DNA from: Pedobacter sp. UBA2067
Lineage (GTDB): Bacteria > Bacteroidota > Bacteroidia > Sphingobacteriales > Sphingobacteriaceae
DNA: 5,270 nucleotides
Assembly (NCBI GenBank): GCA_002333205.1
Contig: DDAD01000003.1
Coordinates: 43,091-48,360, forward strand
Reading direction: 5' to 3'
Below, one piece after another: positions 1-5,256 of this stretch (positions are counted from its first letter, which is position 1; the number at the start of each line of letters is the position of its first letter). The position numbers and the translations under genes were made by a program. The notes beneath the pieces are model-generated. The model saw only the letters and a program-made list of their open reading frames with translations, did no database searches and was not told the origin of the DNA.

Positions 1-491
1 TAGATGCCAGAAGGCAGCAGCATAGCTATCAGGCGCAGGAGGAACTATTAAGTTTTGAACATATCATCGAAGATGTCCGCCTTACCCTTGCAGAGCAGAT
101 TGAAGCGTCTGGTGCTAAAATAAGCAGCGAGATTGGCATTTCGCAGGTTTTGTTCGTTCGAAGGAAGTTGCGCAGCGTTGTTTATAACCTTGTTAATAAC
201 GCAATAAAGTACCGGTCCAAAGACCGTCGCCCTGAGGTTGCCATTAAAACTACGGTCGAAGATGGATTTATGGTGATCAGTGTTGCAGACAACGGCAGAG
301 GTATACCAGCCGCTGACTTCAAGAGCATCTTTCAAAAGTATGAGCGTTTGGTTGATGATGTTGAAGGTACCGGAATAGGACTATACCTGGTAAAAGAAAT
401 CATCACCAACGCAGGCGGCAGGATTACTGTAGCTAGTGAACCTGAAAAGGGCTCGGTATTTAGTGTGTACCTAAAACTGCAGGAGGATTAA
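1..491 (+). CDS. Sensor histidine kinase, C-terminal part (5' end outside window)
   Basis: The reading frame is open from base 3 to the TAA at 489-491, giving 162 visible residues, so the gene enters from the left; the in-frame TTG at 150 is an internal codon, not a start. The residues form a GHKL/HATPase_c domain, which binds ATP for autophosphorylation of a histidine in a two-component system. In visible order there is an N box (YNLVNNAIKYR, about 61-71), a G1 box (DNGRG, 96-100), an F box (FKSIFQKYERL, about 106-116) and a G2 box (GTGIGL, 122-127), then the usual closing strands ending SVFSVYLKLQED. The first 45 residues look like the link following the dimerisation helix. The phospho-accepting histidine, sensor and any membrane segments lie outside the window, so neither signal nor partner regulator can be named. 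No receiver domain follows the ATPase. The nucleotide-binding motifs look intact. Family call is firm; the specific kinase is unknown. Confidence 0.93.
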   Translation, partial: DARRQQHSYQAQEELLSFEHIIEDVRLTLAEQIEASGAKISSEIGISQVLFVRRKLRSVVYNLVNNAIKYRSKDRRPEVAIKTTVEDGFMVISVADNGRGIPAADFKSIFQKYERLVDDVEGTGIGLYLVKEIITNAGGRITVASEPEKGSVFSVYLKLQED

Positions 492-500
492 ATTGAGGAG

Positions 501-525
501 CAGCTAAACCTTAAAAGTTTAGCTG
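501..525. terminator. Hairpin at the convergent kinase/porin junction, possible two-way terminator
   Basis: A perfect 9-bp inverted repeat, CAGCTAAAC (501-509) and GTTTAGCTG (517-525), encloses a 7-base loop. It sits where the rightward kinase gene and leftward porin gene meet (19 bp between stops), and the porin TAA (511-513) lies in the loop. Position suggests a bidirectional terminator. Neither strand has a good T-run after the stem, so it is not a textbook intrinsic terminator; it could instead stabilise mRNA 3' ends. The repeat is directly visible; the function is inferred. Confidence 0.4.
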
Positions 526-1698
526 TGCCTGAATGCGGAGCAGATTGCCCCTTTGATCGTTGTCTCGCAGTTCGAAGTCTTCATATCGCCTGTGCGAGAA
601 GTTGTAGCTACCTACAAGTTCAAATTGTTCTACCGGTTGCCATTCTAAACCAAACTCGAAATCATTCACCTTATAGCTTCTGGCATCAAGCTCATGCTTT
701 TTGCCGCCGTCGTAGTATTGTGCCCGTAGAAAAGGTATAAAGGTTTGCTTACCCTTGTTAATTAGATACGACATGGTAACATATCCACCTTTGAGGTTCT
801 GCACTTCAATAGAGTCCGTTTGTTTGTTGAATTCAGGGCCTTTACCAACATTGAACTCTGCTTGGATACCAAATGGTTTTGGATATAGGACAAACGTAGC
901 TGCAAGGCGTTGGTCAAGATAATTACGGTCTGCAGTATACTTTACATTTTTCGAAATTTCGTTCGTAGGCACCACGAATTTCCCGGTGTATCCCTGAATT
1001 GCAGATTCAATAATTTGATTGCCAATTGCAAATGGCCAGGTCACCCTGGCAACAATGTGCGGTTCATTGTTTTGATCCAGCTGGTTTGGAGTCTGTCCGT
1101 TAAATACACCCAAGGCAAAGATCCCGTAATCGCCACTGCCCTTAAGTCCGTCACGTACCAGGCTTTTCAGTAAAGCACGTTTCTCTTTCGGTGCCCAGTA
1201 AAAGAATACACCCAGGTCACGTTCGTTCGTAAACGCACTGTTTAGCGCATCCGCACGATCCAAAGGGATTCGCACCGAGCTGGATTGCATATTCTCAAAC
1301 CCGAAAGGGATCTTCGTCTGCCCGATTCGGATGCGGTATTCATTGTCGGAATCTAATCCAAGATCGAAATAGGCATCCTTGATCTGTCCGTAGTTTAATC
1401 CGGAAGATGTTGAGCTTGCAAAATCAGGCTGAAAGTAGAAATACACCTGTTTACCGATCTGACCGGAAAAAACCAGACGTGCACGCCGAATGAAAAAGCT
1501 GCTGTTACCATTCCAGCTTTTGTCGCACTGCTCGCAACCAAGGTTGGAATTGGACTGAAAAGCGTTGTACCGGGCCTGTATGTAACCCCTCAATGAAAAA
1601 GTATCGTACCATTTCGGTTGTTCCTTATCGCTTTGCGCACGAAGCGTATTGGTGAGTGCAATTAAAAATACAACAGCAAGTATTCGTTTTAATCTCAT
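511..1698 (-). CDS. Outer-membrane porin, phosphate-selective porin O/P family
   Basis: A predicted 395-residue beta-barrel porin of the Porin_O_P (OprO/OprP-like) family, a trimeric channel family of the outer membrane. Residues 1-22 are a Sec signal peptide (MRLKRIL, hydrophobic core AVVFLIAL, then TLRAQ; cleavage probably after Ala21). The mature protein opens with a Bacteroidota-typical stretch (SLRGYIQARYNAF), a CEQC motif at 55-58, then FFIRRARLVFSGQI and YFYFQPDFAS, followed by alternating strands. The C-terminus LLRIQAQLNF ends in Phe, as a BAM-recognised last strand should. I chose the ATG at 1698 over the in-frame TTG at 1725 because the signal peptide begins there and the TTG lies inside the probable -7 promoter box. 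recO is upstream on the same strand after 99 bp, but a separate promoter looks likely. 'Phosphate-selective' is the family name only: distant members carry other solutes and no pho genes are adjacent. Confidence 0.88.
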   Translation of the reverse strand: MRLKRILAVVFLIALTNTLRAQSDKEQPKWYDTFSLRGYIQARYNAFQSNSNLGCEQCDKSWNGNSSFFIRRARLVFSGQIGKQVYFYFQPDFASSTSSGLNYGQIKDAYFDLGLDSDNEYRIRIGQTKIPFGFENMQSSSVRIPLDRADALNSAFTNERDLGVFFYWAPKEKRALLKSLVRDGLKGSGDYGIFALGVFNGQTPNQLDQNNEPHIVARVTWPFAIGNQIIESAIQGYTGKFVVPTNEISKNVKYTADRNYLDQRLAATFVLYPKPFGIQAEFNVGKGPEFNKQTDSIEVQNLKGGYVTMSYLINKGKQTFIPFLRAQYYDGGKKHELDARSYKVNDFEFGLEWQPVEQFELVGSYNFSHRRYEDFELRDNDQRGNLLRIQAQLNF

Positions 1699-1722
1699 TA
1701 TGAAATGGTTGTTAAGAAATTG

Positions 1723-1750
1723 CAAAGAAAGGATCCTAGTATTAACACAA
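1723..1750 (-). promoter_or_regulatory. Probable Bacteroidota-type promoter of the porin gene
   Basis: On the minus strand TTG (1750-1748) is followed after 17 bases by TTTCTTTG (1730-1723), matching five of the six fixed positions of the Bacteroidota -7 box TAnnTTTG. The box ends 24 bases before the ATG at 1698, which would give a leader of roughly 15-20 bases. The TTG sits at the centre of the palindrome at 1741-1757. The match is imperfect, so confidence is moderate. Confidence 0.45.
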
Positions 1751-1757
1751 TGTTAAT
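1741..1757. promoter_or_regulatory. 17-bp palindrome over the porin -33 element, candidate operator
   Basis: ATTAACA (1741-1747) and TGTTAAT (1751-1757) are perfect 7-base arms around a 3-base spacer. The centre of symmetry falls on the TTG proposed as the porin -33 element, so a dimeric regulator bound here would contact or block RNA polymerase. The arms are AT-rich, so chance or a weak hairpin is possible. I do not recognise it as the site of a specific known regulator. Confidence 0.4.
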
Positions 1758-1765
1758 TCTGATAA

Positions 1766-1800
1766 TAAACTCACTGGGAACAGAAAGCAGTTTGAGTTTA
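1766..1800 (-). terminator. Stop-codon hairpin at the end of recO, possible weak terminator
   Basis: TGAGTTTA (1793-1800) and TAAACTCA (1766-1773) are perfect 8-base arms; an inner CTG/CAG pairing (1774-1776 with 1788-1790) extends the stem across a 2-base bulge. In recO mRNA the first arm begins with the stop codon UAA itself. What follows is only UUAUC rather than a U-run, and the outer stem is AT-rich, so this may be a weak terminator or 3'-end stabiliser, or chance. Confidence 0.33.
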
Positions 1801-2523
1801 GGATAGTACCTCTTCAAGTACCTGATGTGCCCGGATTTCACCGAAGGAAGCCGTGTGCAAAGTGTAGAAAACAAGGATTTTGTTCAGGATGGAACGACGG
1901 GTGGACTTCGTAAGGCTAACCTGATCCAGCTTATCCATAGGTGTTGTAAATAGTGCGATGAAGATTTCAGCATCTTCTTTATCCATATAATATGGATGTA
2001 ATGGAGGCCGGCTACAGAAGGCTCCTTCCTGCAGATCAAAGTAATGTTGATGGCTTTGAACGTCTGTACTCGGTGCAAAACCCAGATATCTGGAAAGTTT
2101 TAGTAGAAAAGCGAGGTGGAAATTAATACTGGCATCCTGTGCTTCGTCAAACCAGGCAATACTATTGTATATAAAATCGAACAGATGTTCGTCGGTATGT
2201 TGCTGTCTGATGCTTTTATAAAGCACTTCGTTCAGGAACATGACGATGGTGCTTTTGATGATATCGTATGGAATGCTGCGGAAGATGGGGGAGGACTGTA
2301 CTTCTTTTACGCGCTGAATGCCGGTATTTGCTTTAAAATAAACCACCAAATCCAGTAAATGTAGCGGCTGCAACATGTTTAGATTCACCTTGGCCTTGGG
2401 TTTTCTTACCCCGTTGATCAGGTAAGACTGGATGCCGAATTTCTCCGTAAAAATCTGGACCACCACACCTGTGTCGCCATAAAAGGTGGTTTTCAGTACA
2501 ATTCCACGGGTCTTGTGCAGCAT
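1798..2523 (-). CDS. recO: DNA repair protein RecO
   Basis: RecO is a cytosolic mediator that, with RecR, loads RecA onto SSB-coated single-stranded DNA in the RecFOR gap-repair pathway and can anneal complementary strands. The 241 residues match the usual length (about 240). Residues 1 to about 78 form the N-terminal OB fold, opening with the family start (MLHKTRGIVLKTTFYGDTGV, then VQIFTEKFGIQSYLINGVRK). The rest is the helical RecO_C region, including FHLAFLLKLSRYLGFAP at about 135-151 and YFDLQEGAF at 161-169. Some RecO proteins bind zinc through four cysteines; this one has a single Cys (170), so that site is absent. The ATG at 2523 is supported by the conserved N-terminus and by an exact TAnnTTTG box 13 bases upstream. 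It is divergent from rlmF; the porin downstream has no obvious functional link. Confidence 0.96.
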   Translation of the reverse strand: MLHKTRGIVLKTTFYGDTGVVVQIFTEKFGIQSYLINGVRKPKAKVNLNMLQPLHLLDLVVYFKANTGIQRVKEVQSSPIFRSIPYDIIKSTIVMFLNEVLYKSIRQQHTDEHLFDFIYNSIAWFDEAQDASINFHLAFLLKLSRYLGFAPSTDVQSHQHYFDLQEGAFCSRPPLHPYYMDKEDAEIFIALFTTPMDKLDQVSLTKSTRRSILNKILVFYTLHTASFGEIRAHQVLEEVLS

Positions 2524-2536
2524 AAGATGTTTTAAA

Positions 2537-2544
2537 CAAAGATA
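2537..2544 (-). promoter_or_regulatory. -7 promoter box of recO
   Basis: The minus strand reads TATCTTTG here, an exact match to the Bacteroidota TAnnTTTG consensus, ending 13 bases before the recO ATG. Transcription would start only a few bases before the codon, giving a very short leader and no room for a Shine-Dalgarno site. No convincing TTG lies at the usual -33 distance, so only the -7 element is called. Confidence 0.6.
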
Positions 2545-2561
2545 GTTAAATTGCCTTAACT
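2544..2561. promoter_or_regulatory. Inverted repeat centred between the recO and rlmF promoters
   Basis: AGTTAA (2544-2549) and TTAACT (2556-2561) form a perfect 6-base inverted repeat with a 6-base spacer. It begins at the last base of the recO -7 box and covers the TTG (2551-2553) proposed as the rlmF -33 element. It could be an operator shared by both genes, but short AT-rich arms arise by chance easily, and neither gene is known for tight regulation. Confidence 0.25.
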
Positions 2562-2582
2562 GAAATTTATCAAGTACTTTTG
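2551..2582 (+). promoter_or_regulatory. Promoter of rlmF
   Basis: TTG (2551-2553) and an exact TAnnTTTG box, TACTTTTG (2575-2582), are separated by 21 bases, within the range reported for Bacteroidota promoters. The box ends 18 bases before the ATG at 2601. The last three bases of the box are the in-frame TTG at 2580 that could be mistaken for the start codon. Confidence 0.6.
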
Positions 2583-2600
2583 CCGCAAGAATTCACCGAT

Positions 2601-3506
2601 ATGAGCGAAGCAAAGCAAGAAAAGACTAATCTGCACCCACGGAACAAACATCGTTCCCGCTATGATTTTGCCGCTTTAGTTAAAGCAACACCTGCGCTGC
2701 GCGATTATATCAAGATTAACCCATACGGGGATGAGTCTGTTGATTTTGCAGATCCACATGCGGTGAAGACCTTAAACGCAGCCTTATTGAGCCATTTTTA
2801 TGGCGTTGCTCATTGGGACATCCCTGAAGGATACCTTTGTCCACCGGTACCCGGCCGGGCAGATTATATCCATTATCTGGCAGATCTGCTTGCAGAAAGC
2901 CACAATGGTGTTGTCCCTAAAGGACGGTCCGTGCGTGTGCTCGACATCGGTGTAGGTGCCAATTGCATCTATCCGATCATTGGACATCAGGAGTACGGCT
3001 GGACCTTTGTGGGATCGGATGTAGACCGCACTGCAGTGAAATCAGCTCAGAACATTGTGGCTGCGAACCCCGAACTGCAAGGTGCGGTGCAAATCAGACA
3101 GCAAGAAAATAAACATCAGATCCTAAAGGGCATTATCAAACCTGGAGAAACCTTCACGCTCACCATGTGCAATCCGCCTTTTCATGCTTCTGCCGAAGAG
3201 GCTGCAGCGGGCTCTGGCCGCAAATTGCGGAACCTGGGGAAGCAAAGTAAGGTGTTGAATTTTGGTGGCCAGCAGGTAGAGCTTTGGGTTGAAGGGGGCG
3301 AACAGGCATTCATCCGTAAGATGGTGTTTGAAAGTGCCGAACTGCCGAGGGCGAAAACCTGGTACACCAGTCTGGTGTCAAAAAGCAGTAACCTGCCCGG
3401 GATATACAACGCGCTGGAAAAAGCAAAGGCCACTTCGGTGCGTAGCATCGAAATGGCCCAAGGTCAAAAGATCAGCAGGTTTGTGGCCTGGAACTTCGGT
3501 ATTTAA
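2601..3506 (+). CDS. rlmF: 23S rRNA (adenine(1618)-N6)-methyltransferase RlmF
   Basis: RlmF (YbiN in E. coli) transfers a methyl group from S-adenosylmethionine to N6 of A1618 in 23S rRNA. The 301 residues agree with the E. coli protein (about 308) and preserve its signatures: LHPRNKHRSRYDF near the N-terminus (11-23), SVDFADPHAVKTLNAALLSHFYG (46-68, in two familiar blocks), WDIPEGYLCPPVPGRADYIH (72-91), the SAM-binding motif I LDIGVGANCIYPI (114-126), VGSDVD at 137-142 (acidic ribose-contact region) and the amino-methyltransferase motif IV NPPF at 191-194, the expected N6-adenine catalytic motif. I start at ATG 2601 (MSEAKQEK) rather than the in-frame TTG at 2580, because that TTG is part of the promoter box. 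The gene is divergent from recO and convergent with the sigma factor gene, overlapping it by 4 bp. All motifs needed for activity appear intact. Confidence 0.96.
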   Translation: MSEAKQEKTNLHPRNKHRSRYDFAALVKATPALRDYIKINPYGDESVDFADPHAVKTLNAALLSHFYGVAHWDIPEGYLCPPVPGRADYIHYLADLLAESHNGVVPKGRSVRVLDIGVGANCIYPIIGHQEYGWTFVGSDVDRTAVKSAQNIVAANPELQGAVQIRQQENKHQILKGIIKPGETFTLTMCNPPFHASAEEAAAGSGRKLRNLGKQSKVLNFGGQQVELWVEGGEQAFIRKMVFESAELPRAKTWYTSLVSKSSNLPGIYNALEKAKATSVRSIEMAQGQKISRFVAWNFGI

Positions 3507-4036
3507 GCTACCTGATCCTGGTCTTCTGCAAGTTTAGAATAAATTCTAAGTTGTTTCTTTAAGATCTGTCTGGCCACGTGAATTCTGGTTTTAACAGTTC
3601 CAATCGGAATGTTTAGCTCATCAGCAATCTCGTGGTATTTGTAGCCTTCAAAGTATTTAATGAAGGGCGTATAGTATTCAGGCTGTAGTCTCTCCAGTGC
3701 TTTGTAGATGTCATCCATCACAAACTTGCCTTCACTGCCATTCATAGAAGCACTCAAGAATAATTTATCGGAAGTCAGGTCGTCTGTTACCGTCATGATG
3801 CGATCGGTTTTAGAGCTTTTCCTGTAGTTGTTGATAAAGGTGTTTCTCATAATGGTGTATAACCATGCTTTCAAATTTGTTCCTTCCTTAAACTGACTGG
3901 AATAGTTGATGGCCTTCAGCATTGTTTCCTGAAACAGGTCGTTCGCATCGTCGGTATCTTTAGTGAATGAGAACGCAAAAGAGAATAAAGAATCTTTATG
4001 ACTAAAAATGTTTAAGTTAAATGCTTTAGTGTCCAT
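3503..4036 (-). CDS. ECF-type RNA polymerase sigma factor
   Basis: A 177-residue sigma-70 family protein with only regions 2 and 4, the ECF architecture. Sigma-2 spans about 15-75: region 2.2, which binds core polymerase, is DANDLFQETMLKAI (30-43), and regions 2.3/2.4, for melting and -10 recognition, include LKAWLYTIMRNTFINNYRK (55-73). After an acidic/serine-rich linker (about 76-105), sigma-4 spans about 108-165, with the -35-binding helix-turn-helix in YHEIADELNIPIGTVKTRIHVARQILKK (134-161, in two blocks). Many ECF genes are followed by an anti-sigma gene; here the downstream position is occupied by convergent rlmF, and the divergent neighbour is not a recognisable anti-sigma factor. Control may be by expression level or by a factor encoded elsewhere. 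Related sigma factors of this style recur widely in Bacteroidota; the regulon cannot be read from the sequence. The start at ATG 4036 gives the normal length. Confidence 0.93.
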   Translation of the reverse strand: MDTKAFNLNIFSHKDSLFSFAFSFTKDTDDANDLFQETMLKAINYSSQFKEGTNLKAWLYTIMRNTFINNYRKSSKTDRIMTVTDDLTSDKLFLSASMNGSEGKFVMDDIYKALERLQPEYYTPFIKYFEGYKYHEIADELNIPIGTVKTRIHVARQILKKQLRIYSKLAEDQDQVA

Positions 4037-4064
4037 TGTTTAATAAATTTGGTTGATAGATGAA

Positions 4065-4089
4065 CAAATAATAACAATTGACATACCAA
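4065..4089 (-). promoter_or_regulatory. Possible promoter of the sigma factor gene (weak)
   Basis: On the minus strand TTG (4089-4087) lies 14 bases before ATTATTTG (4072-4065), which shares only the TTTG half of the -7 box; a TA is present one base out of register. The A-rich run complementary to 4090-4102 lies just upstream and could act like an UP element. The spacing is short and the box imperfect. An ECF gene may instead use its own sigma factor, whose promoter motif would not resemble TAnnTTTG. Confidence 0.2.
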
Positions 4090-4109
4090 TTTTTTTTATT
4101 TTAACTTTA
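4078..4109 (+). promoter_or_regulatory. Probable promoter of the DACNV/DAC-like gene
   Basis: TTG (4078-4080, within TTGACA) is followed after 21 bases by TAACTTTA (4102-4109), matching five of six fixed positions of TAnnTTTG; the 21-base spacing equals that of the rlmF promoter. The spacer holds a run of eight T (4090-4097). The box ends only 4 bases before the ATG at 4114, so this promoter would give a leaderless or nearly leaderless message; otherwise the true promoter is elsewhere in the 77-bp gap. Confidence 0.4.
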
Positions 4110-4113
4110 TCCC

Positions 4114-5256
4114 ATGAAATATCAAATCACGTATCAAGCGGCGCGGGTTATTGCTTCTCAGGTTGAGTCGATCTTTAATGAACACCTGCGTTTGGCTAAA
4201 GATCGTGGCGAGATAGATCTGGCACCCTTACCAGAAGCGCCCATTGTTGAGATGATCATCGATGCGGCATTTTGGGCTAGTCTCCGGAAGGAAGAAGGTC
4301 ATTCTCCAAAGATATCACTGGCCTTTGTGGCGCCAGCACAGGCTGGAAACCCTTTAATATTCAAGCAACGACTAGCGCTTAGCTCCACTGCATTGGCCAA
4401 GATTGCGCCCGGTGTGGAGCGTGCGGGTATACACCTTGGCGTGTGGCATGAGGACGGTGAGATTTACATATGGGGGACCACCACCAGTATCCCTAATTTC
4501 TGTTTTGTACTTGATGTTTCTGAACCCAGTTTGCTGGTTATCAAACATCGCCGCTTTTCCGGCTTTGGCAAGTTTACCAACGTTGCTGTACTAAAAGGAG
4601 AGCAGATTAAGATCGTGGACTCGACCAGTGGGGCCATGCCAGATACACCACAACTCGTATTATCGTTGTTAGATTTAACAGCACCTTCATACTGGAATGA
4701 TGCCGTTAACGTGATGATCCAGCTGGCGGTATCCATGCGTGCGCATCAACGTGGAGGAACGTTATTGATCGTGTCGTCGAAGAATAACAATTGGTTGCAC
4801 TCGATCATCAAGCCATTTCAATATGGCGTGCAGCCAGCTTTCTCCGGGCTTTCCAAATTGCTGAACCAGGACCGGAAAGAAGCAAGTCAGATTTTCTGGC
4901 AAACGGCGTTGCGTCGTGAAGTAGAACATATGGCCGGACTTACGGCCGTTGATGGTGCAACCATCGTCAACGAAAACTATGATTTACTCGCATTCGGCGC
5001 CAAGATCGGTCGTGCAAAAGGGAAAGAAACGGTAGACGATATCATCCTGATTGAACCTGTATATGGCGGCGGTGCAGTGACCATGCCGGCGGCGAAGATG
5101 GGTGGCACCCGCCATTTATCGGCTGCGCAGTTTGTGAATGATCAGCACGATGCACTGGCATTGGTAGCCTCTCAGGATGGGCACTATACCCTGTTCAGCT
5201 GGTCTGAAACACGGAACATGGTACAGGCACATCGTATTGACACGCTGTTGCTCTAA
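4114..5256 (+). CDS. Putative DACNV sensor domain protein with C-terminal diadenylate-cyclase-like (DAC) domain
   Basis: A 380-residue soluble protein without signal peptide or membrane segment. Residues 1 to about 205 resemble the DACNV region, described by comparative genomics as a probable sensor found N-terminal to diadenylate cyclase domains; visible blocks are FWASLRKEEGHSPKISLAF (53-71), GVERAGIHLGVW (100-111) and EPSLLVIKHRRFSGFGKF (137-154). Residues about 206-365 resemble the DAC fold of DisA/CdaA, which makes cyclic di-AMP from two ATP: a GGTLLIV strand (214-220), the DGA motif (280-282, in LTAVDGATIV) and GGTRHLSAAQF (330-340) followed by ALALVASQDGHYTLFSW. Canonical cyclases read GTRHRxA; here the second Arg is Leu335. 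Activity is therefore uncertain: it may be a divergent cyclase, use another nucleotide, or only bind one. It differs in architecture from DisA, CdaA and CdaS. The ATG at 4114 is the natural start. It is divergent from the ECF sigma gene across 77 bp. Domain assignment is from motif memory, not a search. Confidence 0.72.
   Translation: MKYQITYQAARVIASQVESIFNEHLRLAKDRGEIDLAPLPEAPIVEMIIDAAFWASLRKEEGHSPKISLAFVAPAQAGNPLIFKQRLALSSTALAKIAPGVERAGIHLGVWHEDGEIYIWGTTTSIPNFCFVLDVSEPSLLVIKHRRFSGFGKFTNVAVLKGEQIKIVDSTSGAMPDTPQLVLSLLDLTAPSYWNDAVNVMIQLAVSMRAHQRGGTLLIVSSKNNNWLHSIIKPFQYGVQPAFSGLSKLLNQDRKEASQIFWQTALRREVEHMAGLTAVDGATIVNENYDLLAFGAKIGRAKGKETVDDIILIEPVYGGGAVTMPAAKMGGTRHLSAAQFVNDQHDALALVASQDGHYTLFSWSETRNMVQAHRIDTLLL

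Noticed and set aside
150..491. A 113-residue complete gene starting at TTG 150
   Set aside because: The frame stays open to the left edge and the upstream residues continue a histidine kinase; the start at 150 would cut just before the N box.
910..1173. Plus-strand open frame within the porin gene
   Set aside because: It lies wholly inside a well-supported minus-strand gene, resembles no family I know and has no promoter or ribosome signal.
1698..1725. TTG at 1725 as start of the porin, adding nine residues
   Set aside because: The added residues precede a complete signal peptide that begins at the ATG at 1698, and the TTG lies within the probable -7 promoter box.
1730..1737. AGGATCCT palindrome next to the porin -7 box
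   Set aside because: Eight bases around a common restriction-type hexamer; too short to distinguish from chance beside the longer palindrome at 1741-1757.
2116..2358. Plus-strand open frame inside recO, and a minus-strand one at 2333-2539
   Set aside because: Both are out-of-frame shadows of recO without recognisable domains.
2580..2601. TTG at 2580 as start of rlmF, adding seven residues
   Set aside because: The TTG is the end of an exact TAnnTTTG box (2575-2582); the ATG at 2601 gives a normal RlmF N-terminus.
3182..3448. Minus-strand open frame inside rlmF (also 2784-2987 minus and 3289-3537 plus)
   Set aside because: These are alternative-frame readings of the conserved methyltransferase gene; composition and content do not suggest protein families.
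4090..4102. T-run (eight T, A, four T) as a terminator
   Set aside because: No GC-rich stem precedes it, and it lies between divergent genes where no transcript should end; it fits a promoter spacer better.
4464..4736. Minus-strand open frame inside the DAC-like gene, considered as a possible anti-sigma gene
   Set aside because: It has no anti-sigma features (zinc motif, membrane segment) and is antisense to a strong coding frame.
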